64,000 bases of DNA, taken from assembly GCA_023333565.1 (NCBI GenBank), contig JAJKFH010002906.1:496001-560000 (forward strand). The letters are read 5' to 3'. Positions 22,616 through 33,780 of this stretch are shown in pieces. Source of the DNA: Puffinus mauretanicus (Eukaryota; Chordata; Aves; Procellariiformes; Procellariidae). The notes below the pieces were generated by a model, which saw only the letters and a program-made list of their open reading frames with translations, was not told where the DNA came from and made no database searches. The translations under genes and the position numbers were made by a program. Within the stretch, counting starts at the first letter, position 1, and every line of letters starts with the position of its first letter.

Positions 22616-23191
22616 TGTCCTGGTTTTGGCTGGGATGGAGTTGATTTTCTTCCTATTAACAGGTATAGTGCTGTGTTTTGGATGTAGTGTGAGAATAATG
22701 TTGATGACACACTGATGTTTTGGTTGTTGCTAGGTATTGTTTACACTAGTCAAGGACTTTTCATCTTCCCATGCCCTGCCAGATGTGCAGGGGGCTGGGA
22801 GGGAGCGTGGCCAGGGCGGCTGGCCCAGCTGGCCAATAGGCTATTCCATACCATATGACGTCATGCTCAGCATATAAGGCTGGGTGAAGAAGAAGGAGGG
22901 GGGGGCGTTTGGAGTGATGGCGTTTGTCTTCCCAAGTAACCGTTACGCGTGATGGAGCCCTGCTTTCCTGGCGATGGCTGAACTCCTGCCTGCCGATGGG
23001 AAGTGGTGAATGAATTCCTTGTTTTGCTTTGCTTGCGTGCGCGGCTTTTGCTTTCCCTATTAAACTGTCTTTATCTCAACCCACGAGTTTTTCTCACTTT
23101 TACCCTTCTGATTCTCTCCCCCATCCCACCCGGCGGGGAGGTGAGCGAGCGGCTGCGTGGTATTTGGCTGCTGCCAGGTTAAACCACGACA
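22616..23191 (+). mobile_element. Solo LTR of an avian endogenous retrovirus, plus orientation
   Basis: This 576-bp element runs from TGTCCTGGTTTTGGC to GGTTAAACCACGACA. Both ends are intact (TG...CA) and it is flanked by the perfect 5-bp duplication CACAT (22611-22615 and 23192-23196). It has a CCAAT box (ggccaatagg, 22841-22850), a perfect CRE palindrome TGACGTCA (22856-22863), a TATA-like catataagg (22871-22879) and the polyadenylation signal ATTAAA (23059-23064). No gag, pol or env sequence adjoins it, so it is a solo LTR. Its outer parts match the LTR at 5.9 kb, but the central part (about 22885-23050) is unrelated, indicating a different subfamily. It split an older repeat when it inserted. 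Confidence 0.95.
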
Positions 23192-23196
23192 CACAT

Positions 23197-23395
23197 CAAG
23201 ATAATATTACTACTGAAATATCCAACTTCAGTCACAGCTTTGGTATCTAGGTATATAAAAACGGATGTGTACGTGGAGCTCTATCTTCTGAAAATCTGGT
23301 GTTGACAAAATTCTTGGTCAGGTGGGAGGAAGGACTACAGAAGCATCAGTCTGCGTGTAAAATCCTAGGGAAATACAGCCCCTAATAACATAAAT
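23197..23395 (+). repeat. Ancient unclassified repeat, copy B, right part
   Basis: This is the portion right of the LTR. It contains cacagctttgg, tctgaaaatctgg, aattcttggt, gtgggaggaagga, gcgtgtaaaatcctaggg and acagcccctaataaca. All of these have counterparts in the same order in copy A at 19.69-19.86 kb. Confidence 0.55.
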
Positions 23396-26269
23396 ATGGA
23401 CCACACTGCAGCCAACTGTAGCTGCAAAAATTACAGTGACAGCAGGCTAGCGATCCAGCTGTTTTCTATCACAACAGGGAGTTTAACTGTGGTGGTTTCA
23501 AATTCAAAGAATCCAGAGATTTTGTTGCTATGGCAGCATCAGCCCTCCACTGCAGAAGTCCAAACACATGTGATACCATTCAAGTCCTTTCACATGTGCC
23601 CATTTTATTTCATAATAAAGCCTTGGAGAGCCAGCATTTAACCATGCTAACACAACCACTGCATTGAGTAAAGTTAAGGGTATTGCTTTTAGGAAATACA
23701 TTTCATAGCATTTAGCTTGATGACAAGAACCATGACTCATAACACTGAAGAATGTTTTCATGGCTAATAATAGACTGCAATTAATATTTTTCCTGAAAAA
23801 CAGTTTCTACTGTTACATAAGTCTGCAGGTGATGATCTCAGGGACTATATGATATTTTTATTTCAATCAGTCAGGTGGTAGAATATTCTATAAAAATTGA
23901 ACTGGGTTTTATTTATACTTACGTGAGTCCTATTACTAAAGGAGCATGTTACATCTTCAGTGTATTCATCCTCCCACTGTCCCTGTGAGGCAGGACAATA
24001 TTAATTAAAAGCTCTTTTAAACCTGTGGATCTTGCTTGCCAACATTTGAAATATTTCTGCAAAGTTGGCATTGATACATGTGACATACATGTAGGTATGT
24101 TGGCTTAGCCAAGAAAAATAGCCCTTCTTTTTTCAGGTTGCCACACTATTAACCTGTTTCCTACATCAGGGAACTCACAGATGGAGATTAAAAGAGATTT
24201 TACATGGTCACGAATGCCTGCGAGCAGGAAAATTGTTCTCTGGTTTCTCAGTTTCCCATTTAGTGCCGTAACACAAGGCTGCTCTGTTCAAAGACTGCAG
24301 CTGGGTGCTGCTGCGCTGTCCTTCCACTTTACAAAGAAACCCGTGGAGCTACATCACTTTCTTGCCCTGCTGAACTCCCTGCAACTTCAGAAAGCCATTT
24401 GCAGCTACTTGATTTGTTTTGCTTGGTGGACTGAATGGTACCACTGCAAGCTCTAGGCTTTCCTGTAGCCACCTGAGTACAAAATCAGAGGGCTTCTGCA
24501 GGAAAACGTTTCACTTTTGACAGGTTTCTTAAGATATTGTCTGAAATACGAGCGCTTGGGCTGGAGGCAAAGCATTGCACAACGTGGGTGAAGAGACTTC
24601 CAAAATAATGTGTAGAAAATTCAGTGAGGAGATTTCTCAAGCTTAGAGACTCTTGTGTATGTTTTTCTCTAAATAAGGACTACAGGGTAGCAATAAATAA
24701 CTTGTACATACTTATGAGTAGCCTGGAAGCATCTCTTAATTCCTCAATCAATAAGTCACCAGATCCTTTAATTTTAGAATCAAATTTTAGTATATGTTTA
24801 GTTTTTTTCTTTGTATAATGAATTTTGTTGCCAGCGATGAAGACATGGGCACCTCAGTATGTTCATGTTAAGACTGCACCGCACTTTACTCCTGTCAATT
24901 TGCATAAGAGAAAAATGGCATTTACCTTCAGGTTCTGGTGGAAAGGACGGCTTCAACCCTCCCTCCAAGACCAGAATTACTCAAGCTAAAGGGAAAAGAA
25001 ATCGCCATATGCAGACTTTATTGAATTATTGCTCTGGAGATAGTATTTTTCTGTCAAGTACGAGGTCTGAGATCTAAGAGAAGGGGAAGTAAGTGAAAGT
25101 GGAAGAAGAACTGACGGATGACTGAAAATTTTTGCTTGGAAGGTATCTATTTGAAACTTTTTTCCAGTCATGAAGTATATAGTATCTTACTGCTTAATTC
25201 ATTATTTATATCCTTAAATCTGGTTGAGACAGTTGCAGCCAGAATACTGAAGGCCTTTTTATACATTAAAAATAAAAGCAGATGCTGCATCAGTCTTTAA
25301 AAGAGCTACAGAGTTTGTTCTGAGGGCAGTAAATCTGACTTTTGTACCAAGCAAATTTGTAGAAACTATAAGAGAGAATAAAATCAGTCAGCAGCTGAAG
25401 TGTAAATATAAGATATAGGGGAAAAATCAGCTCACATTTCTTCTTATTTGCAAGTTTATTACAGTCTTTTGAAGGTGTCATGAGCAGATGATTACAGTTG
25501 TTAATACATATGGATTCTCAAAAATCTTTCAAAAAGATTTCTTACCAAAGGCATGTAAAGTTATGATGATCTGAAACAGAGGATCTCTCAGGGATTAATG
25601 CTGTGTTGAAAAATAGGAAACAAATGGTAGGAGTTCATGTTCTGTTTTCACAAATATATTTCACATTTAATGAAATTTTTGCCATTCATCCCAAAAGCGT
25701 TGTACTTGAGCTGGGAAGGATGCTGAGAATGGCAACATTGATCTGCAAAATGGAACAACTTCCACAGAAAAAGAGTAAGCAATCTTGAGCCCTTCAACTT
25801 GGAAAACGAACTATTGGAGGGAAGGGGGGGGGATGTGATAAATTTTATAATACCATGAGTAGTACAGAGAAGGTGATTAAAGAGTGGCTGTTTATTATTT
25901 CTCACAGTATGAAAGCTACAGAATACTCAGTGAAATTATTGGGTATCAGGTTTAACAGCAAACAAAAGCAAGTTCTCTTTCCATAGGGGGCATGATTAAA
26001 TCATTAAATTCAATGCTGCACAATGCAGAATTGAGTCCAAAGTATAAAGGTCTTCAAAAAGGATTTAGAAACAGTCACTGGAGACCCTCTAGCTCATGAC
26101 ATCCTAAATCAGGTGGTTGCAAAATTAATTATTTTGAAGACACTGTAAGTCAAGGATTTTACCTCTGATATTTGTGTCCAGGTAGTCAGTCATTTTGATG
26201 TAAATGTGACATATTAATCCTGTAATTGTTTCCCAAGGAGATCTTTTAAGTGTTATAGGTGAAGAACAA
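23396..26269. other. Gene-free DNA with one MIR-like scrap
   Basis: No gene was recognised in 2.9 kb. A possible minus-strand MIR scrap lies at about 23955-24010. A G-run of 9 occurs at about 25825-25833. The open frames have no recognisable similarity. Confidence 0.45.
23955..24010 (-). repeat. MIR-like SINE scrap
   Basis: The string 'cctcccactgtccctgtgaggcaggacaatatta' resembles the reverse complement of the MIR 3' region ('cctcacaacaaccctatgaggtaggta.tattat'). It is only about 50 bp long, so support is limited. Confidence 0.35.
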
Positions 26270-26844
26270 CTGCAGCAAGGCCAGCAGGTCTGCCCCTCTA
26301 CTCCGCGCTGGTGAGACCCCACCTGGAGTACTGCGTCCAGCTCTGGAGCCCTCAGCACAAGAAAGACATGGACCTGTTGGAGTGGGTCCAGAGAAGTGTC
26401 ACAAAAATGATCAGGGGGATGGAACGTCTCTCCTATGAAGAAAGACTGAGAGAGTTGGGGTTGTTCAGCCTGGAGAAGGCTCTGGGGAGACCTTACTGCA
26501 ACCTTTAAATACTTAAAGGGGGCTTATAAGAAAGATGGGGACAGACTTTTTAGTAAGCCCTGTTGCAATAGGACAAGGGGTAATGGTTTTAAACTAAAAG
26601 AGGGTAGATTTAGACTAGATCTAAGGAAGAAATTTTTTACGATGAGGGTGGTGAGACACGGGCACAGGTTGCCCAGAGAGGTGGTAGATGCCCCATCCCT
26701 GGAAACATTCAAGGTCGGGGTTGGACGGGGCTCTGAGCAACCTGATCTAGTTGAAGATGTCCCTGCCCATGGCAGGGGGGGTTGGACTAGACGACCTTTA
26801 AAGGTCCCTTCCCACCCAAACTCTTCTATGATTCTATGATTCTA
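26270..26844 (+). mobile_element. CR1 LINE, 5'-truncated, with complete 3' end
   Basis: This is the last part of CR1 ORF2 and the 3' UTR. A frame at 26311-26508 encodes typical CR1 C-terminal sequence, including [21 protein letters not shown] and [18 protein letters not shown], and then degenerates. The 3' UTR includes aggttgcccagagaggtgg and 'ccctgcccatggcagggggg..ttggactaga'. It ends in the CR1 terminal octamer repeat attctatg at 26823-26843. Near the left edge 'ggccagcaggtc' is followed directly by tgcccctctactcc, apparently missing about 15 bp relative to the usual sequence. The 5' boundary is uncertain by about 20 bp. It is moderately diverged and not active. Confidence 0.95.
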
Positions 26845-29800
26845 AGACACTGTCACCTTAGTGAACACCTATAAGTGAGCAGACTCCAGAGAATTGCATT
26901 GCTTGAGAAATATGAATGCCCTTACAAACATTATGAGTCATTATTTGTGTCTCCTTGCTGCGAACAAATAAATACATGCTTCTTGCTCAGCTTAATTCCG
27001 CAAAGACATTTTTCCACACAACTACATATGAGATGTGGGATGGATTCCTGTTTTTGTTTTGTTGTGTGCATGAAACATTACATACCATCCTAATCTTCTT
27101 TGGAAGAGAAGACTGGCTCATTCACCACTCCTTTGGCTAACTAAGAAATAATGCCAGGAAATTTTAAAGGCAGTCTCTACAGTGTCTTTTTTAGGCAGAT
27201 TAGCAAAAGTCCCCTTTCAGAGACTCATAGCAGATGTTTTTATACTGCTAGAGAGCAAAACGGAGTGCAAAATATCACTTTAAAAGGCTGAAGCTAGAAA
27301 TGTGGGTGAAAAGAAATACAGGCTTCTTTCTTCCACTCGGGCTGTGTACTCCTTTCTTCCTTAAGCCAGTTCAGAAAGACACTTTTGCAGTTTATTCATT
27401 TGCAAGAACTATTAGTTCCTAAGGTGGAAAAAAGCTGCCAGTTTGAAGGCATTAAACTCCTGATGCATCCAGTTGAGCTGCTAATGCGGTGAATCACCTG
27501 CAGTATACAGTGCTGGGCTCAGCTTTGCTTTGCATTCAGCCTTATCAGCCTGCTGAAGTTTGGTCCCTCAGGCAAACCCACGGGGTACAGGTATCATCTT
27601 ATACGGGCAACGTTCCCTCCTGTGAAGTGGGTCATGTCTAAATAAATCCAAATGCACCGTCTGGCATTTGAGTTAGCAGCAGGTATTGGCTTCCTCTGGA
27701 GAGAAAGAGTTCAGTTTAAAAACAGCAAGCACTTTCCTTATTTTGGGGTAAAACTGAGGGAAGTACACAGATTTGTTAAGGACTTAACGACCAAATTAGC
27801 TTTGGCAAATGAAAGCAAAAGAGAACAATGCTTAAAGTAGATTAATCTATCGTGCGCAGTATATCCATTAGGACTCTAGAATGATCTTTTCACAGGGTAT
27901 TTTTCTTATATGTATGTGAAAAGCCGATAGCTCACTGTTTTAGACTGTTTTCCACCTGAACTCAGGCTTCCTTACTCTTCTTCCTACTTTTTGGTGCAGT
28001 CTGGCTTTCCTCTCTTGCAGCAGAATCATGGTTTACTCTTTCCCATCTCAAACATCTATTTTTGACCTTATTTGTTTCTCCAACCCCTTCCCCATCTTAT
28101 TTCACCTCACTACAAGTGATTCCTCATTCTAGATCTTATTCATTATTTTCAATCTCATTTGCAACTCCTGGCTCGTGGAGATTTTGTCCAGCCCACTACC
28201 TTCCTTCTTCCAAGTCACATCTCAGAACCAGTCCTCCTTCATTTTCCTCAGCCTGGTCTAGGGAAGTAGACTATATTTCTTAATGGTTGGGATGTACACA
28301 TGTACAGGGGAAGGAGAAAGAGGGAAACATCCACATTCAGACTGGGGAGCCTGATCCCAGAACCAGGCACCATGCTTATGGCTGCAGCCACAACCTCCTA
28401 AAGTGCTAGCATCCAATGAATACCCCAAGGTCCTGGCCTGGGATTTGTGGAAGGTCGTAGAGGGAGTTTGTGGTAAGGAACTGCAGGCTGGTCAGGTAAG
28501 AATTTTAACCACTGGGACAATTTTCATCTGACGGCCACACTCTACAGTTGCTTAGCTTAGAAGATGTAGGAAATGCACAGTGGGCTGATGGCCTGGAGAG
28601 GAGGATCAGTAGCCCTTTTAATTTTTGTTCTGCTCATATAACTGCAAGTGGTATCAATAAATGAGGAATACTTTGTAAAGGCTGCTAACCTACCTGCTTT
28701 AATAACCTCTGAAATATTGAGATTAATAACTGAAACTTGGGGAAAGGGAGAGAGAGTAATCTTATTTTGCTTTGTAAATCAGAGTAAATGTAGAACTTAC
28801 TGAAGAGTAGCTAATGTAGAACATCAATCTGTTGTTTTTAGTCACTGCTTAGGCTGTCAGTGACATTTTGAAGCCCCTACGTTACACTGTTGATTATAAC
28901 AACTATTAATTAAATCTGGGTTTTTTTTTGAGAAAGTCACCAAGTGTTTTTTTAAAATGCATTCAAGAACTCATCACTCCATAGATGTTTTATTCTTCCC
29001 GCAGAGTGAGAGCATATGCGGACACAAGCAGAAATATCCTGAGTTCCTTGGAGAAGAGGTGGCCATACCCGTTTATCACCTGCAACCCAGAAAGAGAGAA
29101 GCCTGCTTTCTGCACAGTTTGAAGCAAGGACAGAACTGGTCCCTGAGTGACTAGCAAATGTAGCTGTAACACGCTGCTGCAGTGCAGAGTTTATGGTCCT
29201 GCAGCCTGAATAACCATCATCACAATATGAGAGGATGGGGAATGAGAGACCTGGCAGAGGAGGAAGAGGGCAGGTGTTGTCCTTGTGTGGGGGTAAAAAT
29301 GGGATCCTAATCCTGCCCCCCGAACCCTTTCACTGCTTTTCTCCTCAAGGGGTTTTAAATGTGGAACATGTATTTGATGTAGTTGTCAGCAAAAGTGGTT
29401 TAACAAGCATGCTGTCCTGTTAGGTATTAGCTTAATTCACCTAGAAGATTTTAAAGCAAAATTCCTTAGGTTTTCATCTTGAGTAAAGGTGACTCAAATG
29501 AGATCTTTACCCTTGGGCTGCAGATTACAATTCAGGCTGCCAGCGTGCAGGGAACATAAGAACTGATTATTCCTTCTGCCTGGACAATTAAGACTAATGT
29601 GCAAGGCAAGAGCTGAAGTGCCATCCTAAAGCAAGGCTAGGAGCTGTAATAGTTCCTTCCCCTTGAGTTATTAACCCACAGGGTAGATGCCCAGCTAATC
29701 CCTTGGTCAAGTATGGTAATCTCAGACAGGAGATGTCTGATTAGCCACCTATTTCTTCTGCTGTGATGGTAAAAGTCTCTACCAAATGACACAGGTATAA

Positions 29801-29949
29801 AATACGTATATATGAGGGGAAAAGTTAGTATGTAAGCATACAAAACAAAAAAGAAGCATGCTTGCCTTGGAAATAGGTACATGAATAAAACAGTGACCAA
29901 GGGGCTGAGCGAATGAGTTGGTTCCATGGCTCTTACAACTGATTTTCCT
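26845..29949. other. Gene-free DNA
   Basis: No gene or clear repeat was recognised in this 3.1 kb. Open frames are at most about 75 codons. Pyrimidine-rich stretches occur around 27950-28260. Confidence 0.5.
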
Positions 29950-30598
29950 AATGCATTTGAAAATCCAGTCCTAGTACGAACCCTTGAGGAACACCACCCA
30001 TTACTGGTTTTCAATTGGACATTGAACCATTGACTGTAACTGTTTGGACGCAGCCATCCAGCCAATTCCTTATCCATCTAACAGTCCATCCATCAAATCC
30101 ATATATCTTCAATTTAGAGGTAAGAATGTTGTGGGGGACCGTATCAAAGGCCTTACAGAAGTCCAGGTAGGTGACATCTGTAGCTCTTCCCGCTGATATA
30201 GTCACTCCATCGTAGAAGGCCACTAGATTATTCAGGCATGATTTGCCCTTGGTGAAACCATGTTGGCTGTCTCTAATCACCTCCCTGTCTTCCATATGTT
30301 TCGATGTATCTTCCAGGAGGATCTGGTCCATGATCTTACCGCACATGGAGGTGAGGCTGACTGGTCGGTAGATCCCAGGGTCCTCCTTTTTACCCTTTTT
30401 AAAAATGGGTGCAATGTTTCTCTTTTTCCAGTCACTGGGGACATTGCTTGACTGCCGTGACTTTTTAAATATGATGGGGAGTGGCTTGGCAACTACATCA
30501 GCCAATTCCCTCAGTACCCTGGGGTGCATCTCATCGGGTCCCATGGACTACGTATGTTCAGGTTCTGCAGGTGGTCTTGAACCTGATCTTCACATAAC
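29950..30598 (-). mobile_element. CR1 LINE internal fragment (reverse transcriptase)
   Basis: The minus strand encodes CR1 ORF2 reverse-transcriptase sequence. Visible blocks are [81 protein letters not shown] and [17 protein letters not shown]. The frame is open over 30544-30011. A reading-frame change lies at about 30543, where [11 protein letters not shown] precedes it in another frame. A Trp codon has become TGA at about 30008, after which PVMGGVPQG continues to about 29960. The fragment lacks both CR1 ends. It is dead, but unusually open for its length. Confidence 0.93.
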
Positions 30599-32959
30599 CA
30601 TGAATTCTGAATCAGCTTCTGAGGAAATAAACTACTTTTTAAATTTGGTGTTTATTCCCAACTCAGATATGCTTCTGAATGAATAATAAAAAATCTTTAT
30701 AGTTTTCAGATAGCAGGAGTGTCAAACCAAAACTGTAATTTTTTCTTATGCAGAAAATAGTAATTCTCTGAGTTTGTTTTACTATTTTTTGAGTATGTTT
30801 AAATCAGGTATTCTATCAAAATCTATGATCTGTTAGAAACTGTGAAGGTAGCTCCTTTTACTTTTCATGTCTGGTAACTGCATTATACTGTCTCAAAAAG
30901 ATAAATGAGAGAAAAGGAGATAACAAAGTCTTAAGCAGTGATGGTATAAATATTTTATTCAGGATTTTTTCACTGTCCTATTCCTGTAGTTTTTTACAAA
31001 GATCTCCAGCTGAAAGCTGGTCAAAATCAAGTGTGTCAAATGAAGCAATACTGAAGAAATTTTAACATGCGTTAGCTTGACCAATGGGTAATAAAGCCAG
31101 GTGCTTACTATAAAAATATGGCCATCAAAATATATCACACCTTTAAAAAACAATCAAGAGGCTTGTTAGTCTTATCATTTAGCAGGAGGGAGAAATATAA
31201 AGAGAGAGTTAAAAACAGATTAGGTCACTTGAGAGAGGGCAATCTTGAGAGAATGTGACCCTTTGTGTCTTTTTTCTAGCCTGATTTCACTGAAAGGTTA
31301 TGGCTGTAATCTAAACCAACAAAAGCAAAAAAAAATGTAGCTACTGAGTGTAATTTTTCCATGTTAAAACCCAGCTTCATTGGAGGGAACACCTAAAAAT
31401 CAAAACATAGCTTTCAGAGTCTATGCCCAGGGATGAATAGGCTAGACAAGAAAGCTACGGTGACCTTTCATCTGCTAGCATGAGTTGTTCCCTGTGACGT
31501 ATCCCCAGGTGCACTGATTTCACCTTAAGCATCTCAGGCAATGGGCCTTCACCATACTCTGAACACTTTAAAAGAATGTATTGTTGGTTTATAATTCTTG
31601 TGTGATAAAAATGGATATTTTTTGCTTCTATACTGTTTAAATCTTTCTACCCCAGTGTGTTTTTAAGTACTTTCCAAACAGCTCTTCTTTCCTTGGTATT
31701 TTTATCCTTTCCAGATGAGACTGTCAAAAACTCTCAAACTTGGCTTATTGCTGTTCTTACCAGAGTCAATAGCTAAAGCACCCGGTGGTACACCTTTTCG
31801 TCTGTTGAAGTCAGTGGATGTGACTACTTGCCTGACAAGTGCTATGGAAAATCTGCACTGTCCTTTTTGGATTCAACTTTGTGTGGAAATTTACAATTAC
31901 TCGCATTTCTGGCAACTGCAGCAGCAAAAAAGAAGCTCGCACTTGGATGCAGAAAATTTGCTGTGACCTTCTTTTGGAATTTAAAACAGAATGACACAAG
32001 CTTGGCCGAAAAAAATACAACACCCTGCATCTGCATTCCTTCCATACAGTTTCATAAGCAGCAAATGCAGTCTTTCCCATTGTGAGAGCAAGGCAAATAT
32101 ATAAACTAAATAGAGTAATAATTATTTTCCACCAGGAATGCTAGTGTTGATTTTCAGTCAGCACAACCTATCCCAACACCATGCATAATTTATCCATTTT
32201 AAAGGTATTAAGCTCTAATTAGATCCGCTTCCATGTAAGTAGTTAGATTACCTCTATCCATTCTGAACTCAGCCCTCTCTGAACTCTGCCTAAGAGTTAA
32301 GCTATTAGGAATTAAGCTATTACCACAAAAATAATGATTTAGACTTCCAAGGAAACCCCTCTCTGAGACAGGGACAGCTTGCTTTCAAGTGCCTTTTCAC
32401 ACTGGCTTCAAAAGTCTTGTTTACCACATTAAAAAGAAATTGTGTCTAAAATGGGGAGCATGTAGCAAATCAATACAAAATATGTAATCCAAGGGCCTGC
32501 TCTCAGGCACATAAAACACAGATTTAACCTTATTCCCAGTGAACTGCTTGGTTCAATCAATGGTTTACTCATAAGAATAATACTCTGCACCTTTTTCTGT
32601 GTGCAAGCTCAGAGCCTTCTGTTTAGAAAATTGTACTAGTTGAACTGATCCTTGATAACAAAGGATGAAAATTCTTTATTTCTTGTAGTTTCTGTATTAT
32701 TTAAGATATTGCCAAATGAAAGAATATAGAATTTTATGGCTATGACTGTTACAATGAATTTCTACCTTAGATTATCTCCTCAGATAACCAGTTTATGATA
32801 ATTCAGAGAGGAACACAGCGTTTTTCATTACTTCTGATAATGACTGAGATATTGGCAAGAGACCCGGAATCTCTTTTTATACTGAGTTTTCAGGAGGGAA
32901 TGAGAAATCCGTTATAGTTGTCTGGACCAATAAACGATGTAAAGCAGCTAGAAATCTGC
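30599..32959. other. Gene-free AT-rich DNA
   Basis: No gene or repeat was recognised in 2.4 kb. The overlapping short frames around 31.7-32.1 kb on both strands have no protein resemblance. Confidence 0.5.
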
Positions 32960-33780
32960 ATCAGTTCCTCAGAGGAGACCCAGAAGATTCAAGGTCTGTG
33001 TTCTCCCAGGAACTTGGTGGTACTGGCTCCAGTGCTAACCTAATGACCCTCCTAAGCACTTCCATCAGCAATTTGATATTCAAGTACCACTTTTGGAGCA
33101 CAGGTGATATTGACCCTCTTTTGGAAGAAAAGGATGAAGGCATGAGTGTCAGGGTCCTGATTGCACCAAGAGGCTCTGCAGCTTCTTCCCTTCTCACCCC
33201 AAGGGTTTAGTGGCCTCTGTGTTGAAGGCCAGCCCTGATATGGCGTAGCTGTGTATCCTGGGATCAGGCTGCGGTGGAAAGAGCTGTGTGGGAAAGCTGT
33301 GAGAAGCCTTGTCAAGGGCCTTCCCCTTCTTGGCTTGGGAGCTGTGTTAAAGTTCAGGCACTCGCCCTCGGTCGCTGTCTGAGCTGTGTTGTAGGTACGT
33401 CTGTGCCTGGTCTTGTACCTTGCTGATTCTGACCCTGCCTCGCTCACGTGGCTTCCCAGCTTGACCTCAAACCTGCCTTGTCACTACAGACCTCTCTGCC
33501 CATTTGCACTCTCAGCTGACTTGGGTTAATGTCACTGAACTTGCTCTGCTCTTCGTGTTTGAGTACTGTGGGACTGCGCTCTTGTTGGCGGGGTCCCTGC
33601 TCCTGCCTGCCTTGCTGTCACTCTTGGCTCCCAGCTTTCCTCCCCAAGTGGAGCAAGCCACTGCTGCTCCCCGACAGTGAGGGCTGTAACAGAGCAGTTG
33701 CACCCTCGCACCGTCTTTCCGAGTAGCAATACTGCACTAAGGGACCCTTCAATAAATGAAGATGACCAAGGCACCTGGTG
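32960..33780. other. G+C-elevated block of unknown nature
   Basis: About 800 bp are richer in G+C and CpG than their flanks. The block contains phrases such as 'cttgctgattctgaccctgcctcgctcacg' and ends near an AATAAA at 33751-33756. The wording of the 33.3-33.7 kb part resembles the U5/R parts of retroelement LTRs, but I could not find a convincing TG...CA pair with a target-site duplication. Overlapping open frames (131, 101 and 88 codons, minus strand) have no recognisable domains. It may be a diverged LTR, an exon of a non-coding transcript, or neither. Confidence 0.35.

Noticed and set aside
29637..30077. 146-codon minus frame next to the CR1 fragment
   Set aside because: Its first third overlaps the CR1 sequence in the wrong frame and the rest has no similarity. 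It is a shadow of the repeat.
33210..33780. Solo LTR with defined edges
   Set aside because: No TG...CA pair with matching 4-6 bp flanks could be found by eye, so only a vague block is reported.
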